Counted from the first letter of the stretch, positions 16,385 to 26,127 are shown. The stretch is 64,000 nucleotides of DNA from Acidimicrobiia bacterium (GCA_016871275.1 VFZG01000009.1:1-64000); one strand, 5' to 3'. Program-made: numbers and translations. Notes: a model not told the origin generated them from the letters alone.

Positions 16385-17698
16385 CTACCGCGCCAGCCAG
16401 ATCCCCACAAACCCCACCAGCGACACGAGCAGCGCGCCCGGGATGACGAAGCGGAGCCAGCGCCCGTAGGTGACCTTCGCCCCCATGAGGATGGCCAGCA
16501 GCGCGCCACTGGTGGGCGTGATCATGTCCATCAGCCCGGCGCCGGTCTGATAGGCAATGACCGCCGCGTCGCGCGAGACGCCTACCAGATCCGCCAACGG
16601 CGCCATCACCGGCATCGTCAACACTGCCTGCCCGCTGACTGAGACCACCGGAACGTGCAGCAGCGCCTGTACCGGCACCATCAGCGCGGCTGCCACCGCA
16701 CCCGGCGTGTTGGCCAGCGGCGTCGCCAGCGCAAAGAGAATGGTGTCCAGAATCTGACCGTCGGCGAGCGCCACACTGATGGCGCGCGCCACGCCCACGA
16801 ACAGGCCGGCTGCCAGCATGGTCTCCATCGCCTTCAGGAAATCCGCGGCGGTCGTTGACAGCGTCCGGCCCGACACCAGACCCACGGCAAACCCGGCGAC
16901 GAGAAAGAGACCCGATAATTCGTTGAACCCCCAGTCGCGCGCGATGACGCCATAGACGTACGGCACGAATGGCGCCAGCGCGATGGCCAGCAACAGCCCA
17001 TCCTGCCGTGTCGCCGGCCCCGGCGCCGCGCCTCCCACATCCGGCCGCTCATCGTCGCGCGACGTCATGAACAGCGTCCACGCAATCCACACCGCCACGG
17101 CTGCCGCGAACAGCGAGAAGCGCAGCACCGGCTGACTGAGCGCCGGCATTTCGGCGAACCGCAGCGCAATGCCGGTCTGAAACGGATTGGTGGGACCAAA
17201 CGCCGCGCCCACCACCGCGGCGCCCACACTCATGGCCAATGCGGTGACCGCGCCGAACCCGAGCCCGCGGCTCAGCATCAAGACGACGGGAATGAGCGCC
17301 ACGATTTCCTCGTACAGGTTCTCGAGTCCGCCGAGTGTGGCAAATGCCATGCTGGTGAGCGCCACGATGACGTGCGGCCGTCGTGTCCGCCCCACCAGCG
17401 ATCCCACCAGCCGCTTCAGGGCGCCCGTAGCATCCAGCAACGCAAACGCACCGCCTACGATCAGGATGGTGAGGATGACGTCCGCACCGGCCACGATGCC
17501 GCGGGGGACGACGAGGAGGGCGGCCATGGGACCGACCGGCGCCTGGGCGACGCGCGCGTAACTGCCAGGCACCACTACGTCGCGTCCGGTGGCGGCGTCG
17601 GCGCGCCGTTCGTAGCGCCCCGCGGGCACCACCCACGTCATGACCACCGCCACGACCACGGTCGAAAGCAACAGGACGAAGGGATGCGGCAGCTTCAT
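16385..17698 (-). CDS. YfcC/C4-dicarboxylate-type integral membrane permease
   Basis: This is a polytopic membrane protein of about 437 residues, starting at the ATG at 17698 (MKLPHPFVLLLSTVVVAVVMTWVVPAGRYER). The N-terminal block with VVPAGRYE, the glycine-rich GGLENLYEEIVALIP, the GPTNPFQTG re-entrant segment and the closing GLMDMITPTSGALLAILMGAKV match the YfcC/arginine-ornithine-antiporter-like branch of the dicarboxylate permeases. About ten to twelve hydrophobic segments can be counted. It probably moves amino acids or carboxylates; the substrate is not determinable. The ribosome site is weak. Confidence 0.82.
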   Translation of the reverse strand: MKLPHPFVLLLSTVVVAVVMTWVVPAGRYERRADAATGRDVVVPGSYARVAQAPVGPMAALLVVPRGIVAGADVILTILIVGGAFALLDATGALKRLVGSLVGRTRRPHVIVALTSMAFATLGGLENLYEEIVALIPVVLMLSRGLGFGAVTALAMSVGAAVVGAAFGPTNPFQTGIALRFAEMPALSQPVLRFSLFAAAVAVWIAWTLFMTSRDDERPDVGGAAPGPATRQDGLLLAIALAPFVPYVYGVIARDWGFNELSGLFLVAGFAVGLVSGRTLSTTAADFLKAMETMLAAGLFVGVARAISVALADGQILDTILFALATPLANTPGAVAAALMVPVQALLHVPVVSVSGQAVLTMPVMAPLADLVGVSRDAAVIAYQTGAGLMDMITPTSGALLAILMGAKVTYGRWLRFVIPGALLVSLVGFVGIWLAR

Positions 17699-17781
17699 GG
17701 ACGTGGACGGGCGGAGCATATCAGGCGACGTGCGGTTGAGCGTGGACCGGAATGTGTACTGACGGTCGTGCCGTCGCCCGG

Positions 17782-18336
17782 TCAACGGGCGCTGGGGAAC
17801 TTCGACAGCTTGCGCTGCAGCGAGCGGCGATGGATGCCCAGCAGCCGCGCGGCTTGCGAGACGTTGCCGTCGCAGTCGGCCAGCACTCGTTGAATGTGTT
17901 CCCATTCGACGCGCGCCAGAGACGGCACCGCCACCGGGGCGGCATCGGCGGCCACGGGGCGGCCATCGAACGCCGCCAACACCTGGTCGGCATCCACTGG
18001 CTTCGTCAGGTAGTTCACCGCGCCGAGCTTGACGCTTTCGAGCGCGGTGGCGATGCTGCCATAGCCCGTCAGGATCACCACCTTGGTGGTGGGGTCAATA
18101 GACAGCAGCCCCTTCACGACGTCGAGTCCGCTGCCGTCGGGCAGCTTCAGGTCCACGACGGCCAGTTCCGGACTCTCCTCGCGTGCGGCGGCCAGCGCCT
18201 CGTCCCTGGACGCCGCGGCGCGGACGTCGCAGCCGCGCGCGCCCAGCGCCCGCGCCAGCCGCTCGCGAAACCGCTCATCGTCTTCGACCACGAGCACGCT
18301 GGTGGCGGAACGTTCGAGATCAGCTGGCGGCTTCAC
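17782..18336 (-). CDS. regA: RegA/PrrA-type response regulator
   Basis: This protein of about 184 residues starts with GTG at 18336, overlapping the end of the sensor gene by 17 bases. It has a receiver domain (VLVVEDDERF, phospho-Asp in VVDLKLPDGSG, Thr in VILTGYGS, Lys in NYLTKPVDA) and a short Ala/Pro linker. A Fis-type helix-turn-helix follows (NVSQAARLLGIHRRSLQRKLSK). The HRRSLQRKL recognition helix is the hallmark of the RegA/PrrA/ActR group, which controls redox-responsive genes. Its partner is the adjacent RegB-like kinase. Confidence 0.88.
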   Translation of the reverse strand: MKPPADLERSATSVLVVEDDERFRERLARALGARGCDVRAAASRDEALAAAREESPELAVVDLKLPDGSGLDVVKGLLSIDPTTKVVILTGYGSIATALESVKLGAVNYLTKPVDADQVLAAFDGRPVAADAAPVAVPSLARVEWEHIQRVLADCDGNVSQAARLLGIHRRSLQRKLSKFPSAR

Positions 18337-19633
18337 GGGCGGTGAACGTAACGGCCGCCACGGTGCCGGCACCGGGGCGTGAGGTCATCGAGAACTGGCC
18401 GCCCCATTGCTCGACGAAGGTGCGGGCCAGGAACAAACCGAGGCCGAAGCCGGTGCCCGGCGCCTTGGTGGTGAAGAACGGCTCACCGGCCTTGACCAGC
18501 GTGGCTTCGTCCATGCCCGTGCCGGTATCACGCACCGCGAACTGCAGCGCAGTGGGCGACGCCGTGACGTGCACCTCCACGGCGGCGTCCGGGTCCGATG
18601 CGTCGAGGGCGTTCTTGACGAGCGTGCCCAGCACGCGGGCGATGCCGAGTCGCGGCAATTGCAGCGGCGGAGCGGTGCCGCTCACGACCACGCGAACACG
18701 GGCCGGCGCTCCGGCGGGCAGCGAGTCGAGCGCCTCGCGTACCACCTGCGCCGCATCGATCGGCGCCGGCGGATCGAGCACCGAGGCATCCGCCCGGCCG
18801 CTCATCTGGTCGAGAATCTCGCGGCAGCGTTCAACCTGCGAGCGGATCAACCGCGCGTCCTCGACCACCTCGGCGGGTACGCCGGGAGTCGTGGCGGCGA
18901 GGTCGAGCTCGCGCGCGGTCACCGCAATGGTGCTGAGCGGTGTCGCCAGTTCGTGGGCGGCGCCGGCGGCCAGCGTGGTGAGCGATGCCAGCCGTTCGCG
19001 CTGCGCGGCCACCCGTCGCGCATCTGCCAGCGCGCGCTCACGTGCCTCGACCGCGGCGCGAATGCGCGTGACAAACGCGGCGGTCAGCACCGCCGCCACC
19101 ACGAACGCCGCCAGCATGCCGACCTGGTGGCTGGCGTGGGGCTGGAAGTTGGCGTGCGGCGCGTGGGCATCCACCAGCGCCTGCAGCGGCTCGACGAACA
19201 GTAGCCCGTAGCCGCCAATCGACGCCGCCGTGACAATCCACGCCCACCGGGCACCCAGGGTGATGGCCGCCAGCGTGATGAAGACGAGATACATGATGGT
19301 GAACGGGTTGCTCGGCCCGCCGGTGGCCAGCACCAGCAGCGTCAGCAGCGCCACGTCGAGCAGCGCGATCACTTCGAGACCGAGGCCCAATGGGCGATCC
19401 GCGGCGACTCGCCACGCCAGCCAGGCATTACTGGCAATCAGCGTCGTCACGAGGGTGACAACCACCCGCACGTCGAACCGCAGCGCCAGCGCGACCCAGC
19501 CGACCACCAGCGCCACCGCCACGCCACCGACCACGGCCCACCGGAAGCGGACCAGCCACGGCGCCGAGACCACGGGAGCGACATCCACCGCGCGATTGTC
19601 GCATGCATCGGCGACCAGACTCTCGTGCGGCAA
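18320..19633 (-). CDS. regB: RegB/PrrB-type redox-sensing histidine kinase
   Basis: This 437-residue protein has six hydrophobic N-terminal segments, an H-box (AAHELATPLSTIA) and an ATPase domain with DTGTGMDEAT and GFGLGLFLA. Two redox features of RegB are present: ATGGPSNPF, matching the GGxxNPF quinone-binding motif between transmembrane segments, and VERCREIL, which carries a Cys at the position of the redox-active Cys of Rhodobacter RegB. It should sense the respiratory quinone state and phosphorylate the overlapping regA product. The assigned start is TTG at 19633; no better start is evident. It diverges from the TonB receptor gene. Confidence 0.87.
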   Translation of the reverse strand: MPHESLVADACDNRAVDVAPVVSAPWLVRFRWAVVGGVAVALVVGWVALALRFDVRVVVTLVTTLIASNAWLAWRVAADRPLGLGLEVIALLDVALLTLLVLATGGPSNPFTIMYLVFITLAAITLGARWAWIVTAASIGGYGLLFVEPLQALVDAHAPHANFQPHASHQVGMLAAFVVAAVLTAAFVTRIRAAVEARERALADARRVAAQRERLASLTTLAAGAAHELATPLSTIAVTARELDLAATTPGVPAEVVEDARLIRSQVERCREILDQMSGRADASVLDPPAPIDAAQVVREALDSLPAGAPARVRVVVSGTAPPLQLPRLGIARVLGTLVKNALDASDPDAAVEVHVTASPTALQFAVRDTGTGMDEATLVKAGEPFFTTKAPGTGFGLGLFLARTFVEQWGGQFSMTSRPGAGTVAAVTFTAREAAS

Positions 19634-19647
19634 ATTGACGCACCTGT

Positions 19648-19661
19648 TCGCACGCGTGCGA
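19648..19661. promoter_or_regulatory. Perfect 14-bp palindrome in the regB/TonB-receptor intergenic region
   Basis: TCGCACGCGTGCGA is its own reverse complement and lies in the 105-base divergent gap, 14 bases from the regB start. The half site TGCGACA/TGCGAACA resembles the loose GCGNC-type half sites reported for RegA/PrrA proteins. It may therefore be an autoregulatory site that also acts on the receptor gene. This assignment is by eye only. Confidence 0.4.
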
Positions 19662-19738
19662 CATCATGCCGCAGCCGACGCGACGCGTCCGCTCCCTATC
19701 ATGTAAACGGGCCGTCGCTAACACGGCCGGGAGGCTCC

Positions 19739-22537
19739 GTGACGCGATCGAGACACCTGTTACTGACAATGACCGCGGCCGTGGCCGTGCTGGCGGGAAG
19801 CACCGCACCGGCGGCGGCGCAACAAACGGTAGACGTGGGCAGCGTCAGCGGGCGCGTCAGCGACGCGTCGGGAGGTGTCGTGCCCGGCGCCACCGTCACC
19901 GCCACCCACGTCGCCACGCGCGTGGCGGCCACGGCGGTCACCGAGGCCGACGGACGATTCCGCTTCCCCTACCTGCGCATCGGCGACTACACGATCGACG
20001 TGACGCTGGCCGGGTTCGGCGATGTCAGCCGACGGCTCACCGTCTCCGCCGGATCCGCGTTCGAACTGCCGATCATGCTCACCGTCGCTGGTGTTGCGAC
20101 GGCAGTGCAAGTAACGGCCGAGTCGCCGGTGCTCGAGGCCGCGCGCAGCCAGATTGCGGCCACCGTACCGGCCGTCGAAGTGCAGGCGCTGCCCATGAAC
20201 GGGCGCAACTTTCTCGAACTCGCGATCCTCGTGCCCGGCGTAGCGCCCACCAATATCGCCAGCACGCAGTTGTTTCCGGAGACCTCCGCCGTGCCGGGCA
20301 TCACCCTCTCGGTCGGCAGCCAGCGGAACCTCTCCAACAACTTCGTCGTGGACGGGCTGTCGGCCAACGATGATGCGGCGGGCCTGAGCGGCATCACCTA
20401 CGGCGTCGACGCCATCGAGCAGTTCCAGGTGATCACGTCTGGGGCCCAGGCGGAACTCGGCCGCGCCCTCGGCGGCTACGTGAACGTGGTCACCAAGAGC
20501 GGCGGCAACGCCCGACGCGGCACCGTTTACGGCTTCTTCCGGGATGACGCCCTCAACGGCAACAACGCCCTCACCGGAACGAAGCTGCCGATGAGCCAGC
20601 AGCAATACGGCGCCAGCCTCGGCGGACCGATCAAGCGCGATCGGACCTTCTACTTCGCCAACGTCGAGCAACGAACGCTCGACCAGACCGGCCTGGTCAC
20701 CATCTCGGCGGCGAACCTGAACGCCATCAACGCTCGCCTGGATCAGGTCGGCTACCGCGGTCCGCGCATCACCACCGGGCAGTACGGCAACCCGGTGGAT
20801 TCGCACAACGTGCTGGCGAAGATCGATCACCGCCTGAACGACCGTGCCCAGATGTCGGTTCGCCACAGCCGCTACGGCGTGTCCGCCACCAATTCGCGCG
20901 GCGCCGGCGGTCTCAGCGCCCCCACCGCCTCGTCGAACCTCGACAACACCGACCAGGTGGTGGCCCTCGGCCACACCCTGATCCTCACGCCGCGCACGGT
21001 GCTCGAAACCCGCGCGCAGTTTGCCCACGGCGACCTCGGCGCGCCGCCATCGGAACCCACCGGCCCGGCGGTCAGCATCGCCGGCGTGGCCAGCTTTGGG
21101 ACCAGTTCGAGCAGCCCCACTGGCCGCCTCAACAAACTGTTCCAGGTGGTCAACAACCTGTCGCACCAGCGCGGCGCCCATGCGCTGCGCGCGGGCATCG
21201 ACCTCCTCTACAACGACGACGTGATCACGTTTCCGCGCACGGTCCGGGGCAGCTACACGTTCTCCTCGCTCGCCAACTTCCTCTCCGGCACGTACAACAA
21301 CGCCGGCTTCGCGCAGACGTTCGGCATCACCGAGCTGGCGCAGACCAATCCCAACCTTGGCGTCTACGTGCAGGATGAATGGAAGGCGACCTCGACGTTA
21401 ACGGTGAACGCCGGGGTCCGCTACGACTTGCAGTGGCTCGACACCATCAACCTCGACACCAACAACGTATCGCCGCGGGTCGGCTTCGCCTGGTCGCCGA
21501 CCCCGTCGCGCCGCACGGTGGTGCGCGCGAGCGCCGGGCTCTTCTACGACCGCGTGCCGCTGCGCGCGCTGGCCAATGCGCTGATGTCTGCCGGCAACAG
21601 CACGGATGTGGCCGCGCTGCGGCAGTTCGTCGTCAGTCTGTCGCCCACCCAGGCCGGCGCACCGGTGTTCCCCAATATCCTCGCCGCCGCCGTGCCGGCG
21701 GTGACCCTGCCCAACCTGACCACCATGGACCACGACCTGGAGAACGGCTCCTCGCTGCAGGTGAGCACCGAAGTGGAACACCAGGTCGGCGAGCGCACCA
21801 CGCTGAGCGCCGGCTATCAGTACCTGGATGGCCGCAACCTGCTCATGTCCGTGAACCAGAACGTGCCTACCTGCACGGCCACCGGCACCAACAACGGCTG
21901 CCGGCCCAATGCCACCTACGCCAACAACAACCAGTCCTCGTCGGCCGGCGAGTCGACCTATCACGGTCTGCTGGTGTCACTCACGCAGCGAGCCGGCCGA
22001 TGGGGACACTACCGGGTGTCGTACACCTTGTCGAAGGCCATGGACAACCTCGGCCAGTTCTTCTTCAGCTCACCGATTGACCCCACCGACCTCTCGAAAG
22101 ACTGGGGACGGTCCGACAACGATCAACGGCACCGCCTGGTCGTCAATGGCGCCGTCGAGGCGGCCGGCTTCCAGTTCAGCGGCCTGATGCAGGCGTACTC
22201 GGCGGGGCCGTTCAACATCACGTCGGGCATCACCACCATTCAAGGCACCGCCGGCCGGCCGATTGTGAACGGCGCCTTCATCGACCGCAACGCCGGCGAA
22301 GGCACGGCCTTCTTCGCGCTTGGGGCGCGCGTCAGCCGCACATTCCGCGTTGGTTCGCGGGCCGAGTTCGAGGTGTTGGCCGAAGGGTTCAATCTGACCG
22401 ACCGCGCTAACGTGGTCACGCGCAACACGAACTTCGGATCGGGCGCGTATCCGAACACACCGTCGGCCAGCTTCGGCCAGATCACCGCCGTGGGTGAACC
22501 ACGGTCGTTCCAGTTTGGCGCCCGAGTGAGGTTCTGA
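19739..22537 (+). CDS. Oar-like TonB-dependent receptor with N-terminal carboxypeptidase regulatory domain
   Basis: This outer-membrane receptor has about 932 residues. The GTG at 19739 follows GGGAGG and begins a signal peptide (LLLTMTAAVAVLAGSTAPAAAQ); the track ORF starts upstream in non-coding sequence. Residues about 35-120 form a carboxypeptidase-like domain (GRVSDASGGVVPGATVTA, then DGRFRFPYLRIGDYTI). A plug follows (LPMNGRNFLELAILVPG, VDGLSANDDAAG), then a long beta-barrel ending in the aromatic FQFGARVRF. This type is abundant in Acidobacteriota and is thought to take up oligomeric substrates. The next gene starts one base after its stop, so the two form an operon. Confidence 0.9.
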   Translation: MTRSRHLLLTMTAAVAVLAGSTAPAAAQQTVDVGSVSGRVSDASGGVVPGATVTATHVATRVAATAVTEADGRFRFPYLRIGDYTIDVTLAGFGDVSRRLTVSAGSAFELPIMLTVAGVATAVQVTAESPVLEAARSQIAATVPAVEVQALPMNGRNFLELAILVPGVAPTNIASTQLFPETSAVPGITLSVGSQRNLSNNFVVDGLSANDDAAGLSGITYGVDAIEQFQVITSGAQAELGRALGGYVNVVTKSGGNARRGTVYGFFRDDALNGNNALTGTKLPMSQQQYGASLGGPIKRDRTFYFANVEQRTLDQTGLVTISAANLNAINARLDQVGYRGPRITTGQYGNPVDSHNVLAKIDHRLNDRAQMSVRHSRYGVSATNSRGAGGLSAPTASSNLDNTDQVVALGHTLILTPRTVLETRAQFAHGDLGAPPSEPTGPAVSIAGVASFGTSSSSPTGRLNKLFQVVNNLSHQRGAHALRAGIDLLYNDDVITFPRTVRGSYTFSSLANFLSGTYNNAGFAQTFGITELAQTNPNLGVYVQDEWKATSTLTVNAGVRYDLQWLDTINLDTNNVSPRVGFAWSPTPSRRTVVRASAGLFYDRVPLRALANALMSAGNSTDVAALRQFVVSLSPTQAGAPVFPNILAAAVPAVTLPNLTTMDHDLENGSSLQVSTEVEHQVGERTTLSAGYQYLDGRNLLMSVNQNVPTCTATGTNNGCRPNATYANNNQSSSAGESTYHGLLVSLTQRAGRWGHYRVSYTLSKAMDNLGQFFFSSPIDPTDLSKDWGRSDNDQRHRLVVNGAVEAAGFQFSGLMQAYSAGPFNITSGITTIQGTAGRPIVNGAFIDRNAGEGTAFFALGARVSRTFRVGSRAEFEVLAEGFNLTDRANVVTRNTNFGSGAYPNTPSASFGQITAVGEPRSFQFGARVRF

Positions 22538-22538
22538 C

Positions 22539-23765
22539 ATGCGCACACCGCTACTAATGCTGGCCGCGCTCGTGGCGACCGCCGTCACTCCGGTCGGATC
22601 GCAGTCGGCATCGCTGACGCTCGGGCTGCCGGGCACCGGAAACTCCGCGCCCTGGCTGGCCAGCTCCGGCTCACTGGTGGCCCTGGCCTGGGGCGCCGGC
22701 ATTGGCCAGCAGGCGGATGTCTACGTCGCCGTCAGCCGCAACGGCGCCCGCACCTTCAGCGATCCGGTGCGGGTGAACGCCAGCGCCGGCGAGGTGCGTC
22801 TCAACGGCGAGATTGCCCCGCGGGTAGCGCTGGCGGCGCGCGATGGCCGCGAACCGGAGATCGTCGTGCTGTGGAACGCGCGCGGCACACCGAATGCCAT
22901 CAAGATCACTCGCTCGACCGACGGCGGCCGCACCTTCCAGGCGCCCGAGGCCCTGCAAGGCCCCGGAGCAGAAGGCGACCGCGGGTGGCATGCGCTGGCG
23001 CTCGACGCCGCCGGCCAGCCCCACGCCGTGTGGCTGGATCACCGTGGACTCGCCGCGGCCAAACGCGACGGCGCCAGCCACCAGGCGCACGACGGCATGG
23101 CCTTGGCGCAGCGCTCGAGCCTCTACTACGCCGCCCCGGGGCTGGCACCGGCACGCGCGCTCTTCGCCGGCGTCTGCTACTGCTGCAAGACCGCGATGGC
23201 CGTCGGGCCGAAGGGCGAGCTGTTTGCGGCGTGGCGCCACGTCTTCGCCGGCAACCTCCGCGACATGGCCTTCACCAGCTCGCGCGATGGCGGCCGGACC
23301 TTCAGCCCGATGGCGCGGGTCCATGAGGACGGCTGGGCGATCAACGGCTGCCCGGACGATGGGCCGGCGATGGCGGTGGATGCCGCCGGCGCGGTGCACC
23401 TGGTGTGGCCGACGGTGCCGGGCGGTACCGAAGGCGCGCTGCACTACGCCGTGGCCGCCGACGGCCGACGTTTCGCGGCGCCGATGCGCGTGGCCACGCT
23501 CGGCGGCCCCAAGCCGTCGCATCCGCAAATCGCGATGCGGGACGGCCGCGTTTTCGTGGCCTGGGATGAGGTGCGCAACGGCATCCGCAGCGCGGCGCTG
23601 CGCGAGGTCACCGGCGGTCGCCAGGGCGAGATTGTCACGCTGGGCGCTCCCGGCGCGACGTCCAGCTACCCGGTGCTGGCCGGCACCGCCAGCGGCCTCG
23701 TCGCCGCGTGGACCGACGGCACCGGTGCCGAGTCACGCATCGGCGTACGGGTGATCACGAGATAG
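22539..23765 (+). CDS. Secreted sialidase-fold (BNR-repeat) protein with a CYCCK motif
   Basis: This 408-residue protein has a signal peptide (MLAALVATAVTPVGSQS). Asp-box repeats of a sialidase-like propeller are visible: SRNGARTFSDP, STDGGRTFQAP and SRDGGRTFSPM. A cysteine cluster, GVCYCCKTAMAVG, with another Cys in INGCPDDGPA, is not part of classical sialidases and suggests a disulfide or metal site. The catalytic Arg triad of sialidases was not identified. It starts one base after the TonB receptor stop, so it probably processes or captures the ligand of that receptor at the cell surface. Confidence 0.78.
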   Translation: MRTPLLMLAALVATAVTPVGSQSASLTLGLPGTGNSAPWLASSGSLVALAWGAGIGQQADVYVAVSRNGARTFSDPVRVNASAGEVRLNGEIAPRVALAARDGREPEIVVLWNARGTPNAIKITRSTDGGRTFQAPEALQGPGAEGDRGWHALALDAAGQPHAVWLDHRGLAAAKRDGASHQAHDGMALAQRSSLYYAAPGLAPARALFAGVCYCCKTAMAVGPKGELFAAWRHVFAGNLRDMAFTSSRDGGRTFSPMARVHEDGWAINGCPDDGPAMAVDAAGAVHLVWPTVPGGTEGALHYAVAADGRRFAAPMRVATLGGPKPSHPQIAMRDGRVFVAWDEVRNGIRSAALREVTGGRQGEIVTLGAPGATSSYPVLAGTASGLVAAWTDGTGAESRIGVRVITR

Positions 23766-23773
23766 TGCGCCGA

Positions 23774-23797
23774 ACGGGACCTGTCGAACGGTCCCGT
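23774..23797. terminator. Hairpin between convergent genes
   Basis: ACGGGACC, an 8-base loop and the perfect complement GGTCCCGT lie between the stop of the BNR-repeat gene and the stop of the convergent kinase gene. No clear T-run follows on either strand, so it may act as a bidirectional, partly intrinsic terminator. Confidence 0.5.
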
Positions 23798-23805
23798 GAG
23801 GCTCC

Positions 23806-26127
23806 CTATCCGAACAACGGTTCGTCCGCGCGCGACCAGCGATAGCCGATCAACACGATTCCCACCAGCAGCGCCATCAACCACGCGCTGCCCGCGAAGT
23901 ACAAGCGTGACGAATCAAGCGTCAACAGCAGCGCCGTTGTGCAGAGGTAGAAGAAGAACGTCAGCACGTTGGCCAACAGTCCCCAGCCCACGACCGAACT
24001 GACCAGCACAAACGAGATCAGCGCTCCCACCATCCAATCAAGCCAGAAATACGTCGACAACGACCCCGTGCGGTTCGACACGATGGTGAACAGCGCCGTC
24101 ACAAACAGCGCCAGCGGCCACGGGCGCGCCAGGCGCGACGTCAACGGCCAGCGGCCCAACACCATCCGGACCAGCGTCAGCATCATGATGCCGACGAGTC
24201 CGTTCTGTAGAGCCCACAACAGCCGGTTGACGACGCTGACCAGCCACTCGCGCACGCCAAGCAGGCTGCCTAACTCCAGCGTGCCGGGCAGCCGTTCTGG
24301 CCAGCCCAGCACGGCAGGCAGCAGCTCGTACACCAGCGACATTGCCGCCAGCCCGATGCCCAGTCCGGCTCCGATGACAATGTCACGGCCCAGCATGGGA
24401 TCCCGTCGCCATCGTCCCGTGGTGATACGCGACCACGTGATCAGTGCGGTTGGCCACAAGCGCCTGACATGTGGCTCGACGGCCAGATACACCGACAAGA
24501 CCAGCGCGCCGTTGAACAGCGCATACCCGACGGCAATAAAGAAGCGGTTCACTTCGACGTTGATGTCGGCGATGTGCGGCGGTGACAAGACCCACGTGAG
24601 CAGCGTCATCAGTGTCACGACGCCGCCGGTCTTGACGGCACCGCGCCCGTCTCCACGGCCGGCCTGCCAGTTTCGCCAGGCCATCCAGACGGCGCCCACC
24701 GGCAACAAAGAAACGATCACGCCGCCGAACAGCGCCACCCATGGAATGGCCGTCGACGCCAATGGCACCTCGCGAGTGGCCCGTGACCACGGCGCAACCA
24801 CGTCAAACGTCGTGACTTGCCCGCGATACGCGGCCGCCTCGATGCGGATCGGAACACCCGGCAGTTCCGGCCACTCTCCACTCCACGCCTTGCGTTCGTC
24901 CGAATGAGTGCGGGGTGTCCACTGCGGAGTGGTTTCGGTAAACGAGTCTGGCGGCAGTCCCGCCAGCTCGAACGCCTTGCGCCAGTTGGCGGTCGGAGTC
25001 GTGACATCGGCTGGCGGCTCGATTTGCCGTGGGACGGCCAGAAAGAACAACACACGGCCGGCGGTGTCGAGTTCGAGGGCCACCATGCCGCCCAGCACCG
25101 ACGGCGGGTCACTCATGACAACCCGGCTGGTGTCATCCAGCGGAATCAGCAACTGCGGGCTGGTGCGATACCAGAACCGCATGGCTGCCGGCCGGCCGGT
25201 TGGCAGCGAGGTCAGCAGGTTACTCGACGGGTTCCGCGCGGCCCGGGCCAAATAGTCGCCGTCAGAGCGAAACCCGAACGCGTCGTCCGCAAACGCCGCC
25301 GTGTGTCCGAACCCCTCGCGCGCCTGGCGGGCGCGATCGGCCAGCACGTCCGCCGACAGGGTCACCGGAACACGACCGGCAATCGAGGTGCGATCGCTGA
25401 TCGCAGCCACTAGCAGCAGCGCGGCCACCGCGCCGGCCGCCCACGACAGCGCGCCACAGGCGCTGAGCGCCGCGGCTTCTCCACCTGCAGCCGCGATCAT
25501 CTCCGGCGAGGGCGTTTCTCCCGCGGCCAGCGCCGCCGCGAGTGGGTCCGCGCTGAGCTGCGCGGCCACGGCCAGCGCGCTCACCGGTCGACGCGACGGG
25601 TCGGGGTCAAGACATCGCTGAATGACGCGTTCCACCGTGGGGTCAATCGTCTTGACGACATCGGTCATCGACGTCGTCACGCCAGACTCGTGCTGGCTGA
25701 CCAACTCGGCGATCGTCTTGGCGGTGAACACCCGCCGACCGGTGAAGAGTTCGTACAACACCAGCCCGAGCGCAAAAATGTCGCTGCGGGTGGTCACTTC
25801 ACGGCCCTGGAGCTGCTCGGGCGCCATGTAGGCCGGCGTGCCGGCGCGCACGTCGCTGACGGTGCCGACGCTGGCGAGACTAAAGTCCATCAGCCGCACC
25901 CGACCGTCGCCGTCGAGCATGATGTTGGCCGGCTTCAGATCGCGATGCAGGATGCCCTTGTCGTGTGCCGCGGCCAGACCGGCACACACCTGGCGCGCGA
26001 TCTCGGCGGCCTTGTCTTCCGGAAAGCGACCAATCCGCTTGAGCAGGGCCGACAAGTCTTCACCATCGACGTAACTCCATGGTGATGAACAGCTGCGAAC
26101 GCCCACCGTCATCGGTGATTTCGCCAA
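23806..26127 (-). CDS. Ser/Thr protein kinase with large membrane C-terminus (main frame of a frameshifted gene)
   Basis: This frame holds the kinase C-lobe: GILHRDLKPANIMLD (catalytic loop), LMDFSLAS in place of the usual DFG, and GTPAYMAPEQL. After a linker it has a periplasmic-looking domain and about eight to ten hydrophobic segments to the C-terminus. The N-lobe continues upstream in two other frames (see the separate entry), so the ATG at 26127 is not the true start. The real gene would run from 26448 to 23806, about 880 residues. The DFS in place of DFG may lower metal binding. Similar membrane-anchored kinases are common in Acidobacteriota; the ligand is unknown. Confidence 0.75.
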   Translation of the reverse strand: MAKSPMTVGVRSCSSPWSYVDGEDLSALLKRIGRFPEDKAAEIARQVCAGLAAAHDKGILHRDLKPANIMLDGDGRVRLMDFSLASVGTVSDVRAGTPAYMAPEQLQGREVTTRSDIFALGLVLYELFTGRRVFTAKTIAELVSQHESGVTTSMTDVVKTIDPTVERVIQRCLDPDPSRRPVSALAVAAQLSADPLAAALAAGETPSPEMIAAAGGEAAALSACGALSWAAGAVAALLLVAAISDRTSIAGRVPVTLSADVLADRARQAREGFGHTAAFADDAFGFRSDGDYLARAARNPSSNLLTSLPTGRPAAMRFWYRTSPQLLIPLDDTSRVVMSDPPSVLGGMVALELDTAGRVLFFLAVPRQIEPPADVTTPTANWRKAFELAGLPPDSFTETTPQWTPRTHSDERKAWSGEWPELPGVPIRIEAAAYRGQVTTFDVVAPWSRATREVPLASTAIPWVALFGGVIVSLLPVGAVWMAWRNWQAGRGDGRGAVKTGGVVTLMTLLTWVLSPPHIADINVEVNRFFIAVGYALFNGALVLSVYLAVEPHVRRLWPTALITWSRITTGRWRRDPMLGRDIVIGAGLGIGLAAMSLVYELLPAVLGWPERLPGTLELGSLLGVREWLVSVVNRLLWALQNGLVGIMMLTLVRMVLGRWPLTSRLARPWPLALFVTALFTIVSNRTGSLSTYFWLDWMVGALISFVLVSSVVGWGLLANVLTFFFYLCTTALLLTLDSSRLYFAGSAWLMALLVGIVLIGYRWSRADEPLFG

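Noticed and set aside
19760-21181. 473-residue ORF antisense to the TonB receptor
   Set aside because: GC-rich shadow frame with no signal peptide or motif; the plus strand encodes an unmistakable receptor.
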